Shown one piece after another: positions 60,851 to 64,000 of a stretch of DNA of 64,000 nt. Origin of the DNA: Alphaproteobacteria bacterium (lineage in GTDB: Bacteria > Pseudomonadota > Alphaproteobacteria > RF32 > CAG-239); the NCBI GenBank assembly GCA_017460085.1, contig JAFUBQ010000005.1, positions 1-64,000 on the forward strand, written 5' to 3'. Below the pieces are notes generated by a model. That model worked only from the letters and a program-made list of their open reading frames with translations. It was not told the DNA's origin and ran no database searches. Numbering within the stretch: position 1 is the stretch's first letter; each line of letters begins with the position of its first letter. The translations under genes were made by a program, and so were the position numbers.

Positions 60851-63532
60851 TTAAGCGGCTTTCTTAAGATTATGCTCCTTCTGCGTCTTGCCGAATTTAA
60901 CAGCTGCTTGTGCTGCTGCCAAACGTGCTACCGGCACACGGAACGGCGAGCAAGAAACATAATCTAAACCACATTGTTGGAAGAACTCGATAGACTTCGG
61001 ATCGCCACCGTGTTCACCGCAAACGCCCAAGAGCAATTCCGGATTCGTTTGACGGCCATATTCACAAGCGCGGCGAACAAGTTTACCAACACCTTCAACA
61101 TCAATCGATGCAAACGGGTCTGCCACATAAATGCCTTTTGAGCGGTAGCAATCTAAAATTGCACCGGTATCATCACGGCTCATACCCAAAGTTGTTTGCG
61201 TTAAGTCGTTAGTACCAAAGCCAAAGAATGCTGCCGAAGCGGCAATTTCTTCTGCCATCAAAGCAGCACGCGGCAATTCAATCATCGTGCCAACTTCATA
61301 TTCAATGCTCTTGCCTTTTTCAGCAAAAATTTGTTTTGCTGTGGTGTCGATAATGTTCTTCACAATATCTAATTCTTTCTTAGAACCAATTAACGGAACT
61401 TCAATTTCCGGTATTACATTAACACCTTCTTCACGGCATTCCATTGCGGCTTCAAGAATAGCACGGGTTTGCATTTCGCAAATTTCCGGATATGTTACAG
61501 CCAAACGGCAACCACGGTGACCAAGCATCGGGTTCATTTCATGCAATGAATTAGCGCGGTTTTTAACTTCAGCCAAAGTTTTGCCCATCTTGTCTGCCAG
61601 TTCTTGCATTTCAGCGTCAGTATGCGGCAAAAATTCATGAAGCGGCGGATCAAGCAAACGAATAACAACAGGGAATCCGTTCATGGTGCGATAAAGCTGC
61701 TTGAAGTCTTCTTTTTGATACGGTAACAAACGTGCTAAAGCGGCACGGCGGCCTTCTTCGTTATCCGATAAAATCATTGTGCGCATATCAGAAATACGCT
61801 TGGCGTCAAAGAACATGTGTTCTGTTCTAGCCAAACCAATACCTTCAGCACCAAATTCAACCGCTTGCTTTGCATCAGCCGGTGTTTCGGCATTAGCGCG
61901 AACATGCATAGTGCGAATGGCATCAACCCAGCTCATAAATGTGCCGAAATTACCGGAATTCGTATCAGCCTTAACTGTTGGTACGGCACCTTCAATAATT
62001 TGACCTTTAGCGCCGTCCAAAGATACCCAATCACCTTCTTTAATAACTGAACCTGATTTGGTCTTCATTGTTTTAGAAGCATAATCAATGGTAATATCGG
62101 TTGAACCGGAAACGCACGGTGTGCCCATACCACGAGCCACCACAGCAGCGTGTGATGTCATACCGCCGCGAGCCGTAATCACACCTTGTGAAGCGTGCAT
62201 ACCGCCAATATCTTCCGGCGATGTTTCATTACGGATTAAGATAACTTTTTCACCTTTAGCAGCCCATGCTTCAGCGTCTTCAGCGCAGAAAACAGCACGA
62301 CCCACAGCAGCCCCCGGAGATGCCGGCAAACCTGTCGCAATAACTTTCTTTTCTGCTTTCGGGTCCAACATCGGGTGCAATAATTGGTCTAATTGGTCAG
62401 CCCCAACGCGCATAATGGCTTCTTCTTTGGTTAACAAGCCTTCGTTTACCATTTCCACAGCCATACGAACGGCAGCAGCGGCGGTTCTTTTACCGTTACG
62501 GCATTGCAACATCCAAAGTTTGCCGTGTTCAATGGTAAATTCCATATCTTGCATGTCTTTGTAATGTGCTTCCAATTTGTTACGAACATCAACCAGTTCT
62601 TTATACAAATGCGGCCACAATTCTTCCAAAGAATTGCCTTGTCCTTTAGAACCCATCGGCTGCGGTGTTCTAATACCTGCCACCACGTCTTCACCTTGAG
62701 CATTTACCAAAAATTCTCCGTAGTAAACATTTTCACCGGTTGCCGGATCGCGTGAGAAGCAAACACCGGTAGCTGAATCATCACCGGCATTACCAAACAC
62801 CATGGTTTGAACGTTAACGGCTGTTCCCCAGTCACCCGGAATGTTGTTCAATTTACGATATGTAATGGCGCGTTCAACCATCCAAGAACCAAACACGGCA
62901 CCAATACCAAGCCACAATTGTTCCCACGGGTCTTGCGGTACAACTTTGCCGAGTTTTTTACCAATTTCTTTATATTGATTAACCAATTCTTTCAAATCTT
63001 CAGCAGTTAAATCTGTGTCAGATTTATAGCCTTTTGATTTTTTCATATTTTCCAAAGCGCCTTCATATTCATCTAAGTCAGCACCCAAAACCACATCGGA
63101 GAACATTTGTAAGAAGCGGCGATAAGAGTCATAAGCAAATCTTTCATTGCCTGAAGTTTTTGCCAAACCTTTAACACTTTCATCATTCAAGCCGAGGTTC
63201 AAAACCGTATCCATCATACCCGGCATTGAAATACGAGCTCCTGAACGCACCGAGAACAATAACGGATTCGCTGAATCACCGAATTTTTTACCCATAATGG
63301 CTTCAACACCGGCAACAGCTGTTCTAACTTGGTCTTTCAAGTCTGCCGGATAAGTGTTATTGTTTGCATAGTAATATGTACAAACTTCTGTTGTTACCGT
63401 AAATCCCGGAGGAACCGGCAAGCCAACTTTGTTCATTTCTGCCAAGTTAGCACCTTTACCGCCGAGGAGGTTACGCATGTTGGCATCGCCTTCAGCTTTG
63501 CCGTTTCCAAATGTATATACCCATTTACTCAT
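60851..63532 (-). CDS. ppdK: Pyruvate, phosphate dikinase
   Basis: An 893-residue enzyme interconverting pyruvate + ATP + Pi and PEP + AMP + PPi. N-terminal ATP-grasp (GGKGANLAEMNKVGLPVPPGFT, DPATGENVYYGEFLVNAQGEDVVAG), phosphohistidine domain with catalytic His in TARGGMTSHAAVVARGMGTPCVSG, and PEP-binding barrel with FGTNDLTQTTLG and GVCGEHGGDPKS. All expected domains are full length. In fermenters it works with PPi-based glycolysis or gluconeogenesis. Hairpins lie downstream and a leader hairpin upstream. Confidence 0.97.
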   Translation of the reverse strand: MSKWVYTFGNGKAEGDANMRNLLGGKGANLAEMNKVGLPVPPGFTVTTEVCTYYYANNNTYPADLKDQVRTAVAGVEAIMGKKFGDSANPLLFSVRSGARISMPGMMDTVLNLGLNDESVKGLAKTSGNERFAYDSYRRFLQMFSDVVLGADLDEYEGALENMKKSKGYKSDTDLTAEDLKELVNQYKEIGKKLGKVVPQDPWEQLWLGIGAVFGSWMVERAITYRKLNNIPGDWGTAVNVQTMVFGNAGDDSATGVCFSRDPATGENVYYGEFLVNAQGEDVVAGIRTPQPMGSKGQGNSLEELWPHLYKELVDVRNKLEAHYKDMQDMEFTIEHGKLWMLQCRNGKRTAAAAVRMAVEMVNEGLLTKEEAIMRVGADQLDQLLHPMLDPKAEKKVIATGLPASPGAAVGRAVFCAEDAEAWAAKGEKVILIRNETSPEDIGGMHASQGVITARGGMTSHAAVVARGMGTPCVSGSTDITIDYASKTMKTKSGSVIKEGDWVSLDGAKGQIIEGAVPTVKADTNSGNFGTFMSWVDAIRTMHVRANAETPADAKQAVEFGAEGIGLARTEHMFFDAKRISDMRTMILSDNEEGRRAALARLLPYQKEDFKQLYRTMNGFPVVIRLLDPPLHEFLPHTDAEMQELADKMGKTLAEVKNRANSLHEMNPMLGHRGCRLAVTYPEICEMQTRAILEAAMECREEGVNVIPEIEVPLIGSKKELDIVKNIIDTTAKQIFAEKGKSIEYEVGTMIELPRAALMAEEIAASAAFFGFGTNDLTQTTLGMSRDDTGAILDCYRSKGIYVADPFASIDVEGVGKLVRRACEYGRQTNPELLLGVCGEHGGDPKSIEFFQQCGLDYVSCSPFRVPVARLAAAQAAVKFGKTQKEHNLKKAA

Positions 63533-63588
63533 GGTTATTTAAGCTCCTGTTAGCTAATTTGTTAAACCACATTGCCGCTCTTTTACAA

Positions 63589-63624
63589 GCCGCAACCAAA
63601 ATTAAAAAAAATTCAATTTGCGGC
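63589..63624 (-). promoter_or_regulatory. Hairpin in the ppdK leader
   Basis: GCCGCAA (63589-63595) pairs with TTGCGGC (63618-63624) around an AT-rich inner stem, about 55 bases before the ppdK start. Function unknown; it could affect mRNA stability. Confidence 0.35.
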
Positions 63625-63679
63625 AAATGTATAACATAAATATTGAGAATTCAAGCAAAATATGCAGAAGATTATTTAA

Positions 63680-63720
63680 AAAAAACACCTGAAGATAAAA
63701 ATATATCCTCAGGTGTTGAA
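63680..63720 (-). terminator. Terminator behind the small membrane-protein gene
   Basis: A 9-bp stem (63684-63692 with 63709-63717) with an inner GATA/TATC is followed on the minus strand by a run of U (complement of 63677-63685). Confidence 0.8.
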
Positions 63721-63723
63721 TTT

Positions 63724-63921
63724 TTACTCAATACGATGCCGCTTGCAATATTCCCCGGCGATTGCCGAAAGCATAACCAAAGCGCCAAAAGCGGCAATGC
63801 ACAAACCCCAAGCGCCTCTTTCCGATTGCTGCTCAAAGCTCATATTTTCATAAAACAACGGGCTCCAAAAAATACCCATACCAATGGCAGTTACTATAAA
63901 ACCAATTACAAATTTTTTCAT
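63724..63921 (-). CDS. Small two-span membrane protein
   Basis: A 65-residue protein with two hydrophobic segments (about 3-22 and 37-56) and a short basic tail. The end of the gene is followed directly by a terminator. There is no obvious ribosome site before the ATG. No family recognised; a structural hypothetical in the ppdK neighbourhood, separated from ppdK by its own terminator. Confidence 0.55.
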   Translation of the reverse strand: MKKFVIGFIVTAIGMGIFWSPLFYENMSFEQQSERGAWGLCIAAFGALVMLSAIAGEYCKRHRIE

Positions 63922-64000
63922 AATATATTATTAATAATGTTAATTTCCGCTCAGTATAACTTGTTTTTAAAAATATACAAGTATTTTTTTATGATTTTTT

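Noticed and set aside
1..64000. tRNA, rRNA, CRISPR arrays and intact insertion sequences
   Set aside because: No TPsiC-loop/acceptor patterns, no rRNA-like runs, no regularly spaced repeats and no transposase-like proteins were seen in reading both strands.

Overview
The window is a 64 kb piece of an AT-rich bacterial chromosome, almost certainly from an alphaproteobacterium. The evidence is the gene order nuoL-nuoM-nuoN-birA-rnj, the hflK-hflC-degP block, the alphaproteobacterial-type XRE regulator with an NPIDIHVG N-terminus, PtsP, and the order RodZ-like, hisS, prfA. It looks like an anaerobe or strongly fermentative organism: oxygen-sensitive class III ribonucleotide reductase (NrdD/NrdG), the [FeFe]-hydrogenase maturase HydF, and pyruvate phosphate dikinase. 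Loss of the proton-channel residues in its complex I-type membrane subunits fits too. I infer an uncultured host- or gut-associated alphaproteobacterium; the exact taxon cannot be fixed from sequence alone.

Layout. 1-1.8 kb: small accessory genes on the minus strand, with several structured RNA elements and a bacterial homologue of vertebrate serum amyloid A. 1.8-5.4 kb: a lipoprotein hydrolase, a VirB8-like protein and a TolC-like lipoprotein with an Ig-type C-terminus. 5.4-9 kb: the nrdD / glycyl-radical domain / nrdG operon, with the reductase split over two genes. 9-16 kb: nagA, unknown genes, an acyl-ACP thioesterase, a lytic transglycosylase, xseB-ispA, a flavin reductase and an N-formylglutamate amidohydrolase. 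16-19.6 kb: gene relics followed by a 1013-residue protein of unknown type. 19.6-25.6 kb: mutT, then rpmH-rnpA-yidD-yidC-engB, then typA. 25.6-36.6 kb: envelope proteins, ettA, a glycosyltransferase, a DsbA-like protein, trxB, mnmA, ssb and an Aas-like fusion. 36.8-42.4 kb: fadL, hydF, tatD, alr, an XRE regulator with an elaborate leader RNA, and a cupin. 42.4-53.2 kb: ptsP, rodZ-like, hisS, prfA, mrp, hflK, hflC, degP-like, holC. 53.2-60.5 kb (minus): rnj, birA, nuoN/M/L-like. 60.5-64 kb: hairpin repeats, ppdK and a small membrane protein.

Gene cooperation. NrdD, its glycyl-radical subunit and NrdG make dNTPs without oxygen. TrxB and the DsbA-like protein handle thiol chemistry. FadL, the Aas-like acyltransferase/acyl-ACP synthetase and the acyl-ACP thioesterase could form an uptake and recycling loop for fatty acids. 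HydF points to H2 metabolism encoded elsewhere. RnpA/YidD/YidC, HflKC/DegP and EngB/TypA/EttA are core membrane-protein and ribosome functions.

The most unusual items are the serum amyloid A homologue with its multi-hairpin leader, the riboswitch-like leader of the XRE gene near 41.7-41.94 kb, the stand-alone glycyl-radical domain, and the NuoL/M/N trio that has lost key charged residues. No tRNA, rRNA, CRISPR array or intact insertion sequence was recognised.
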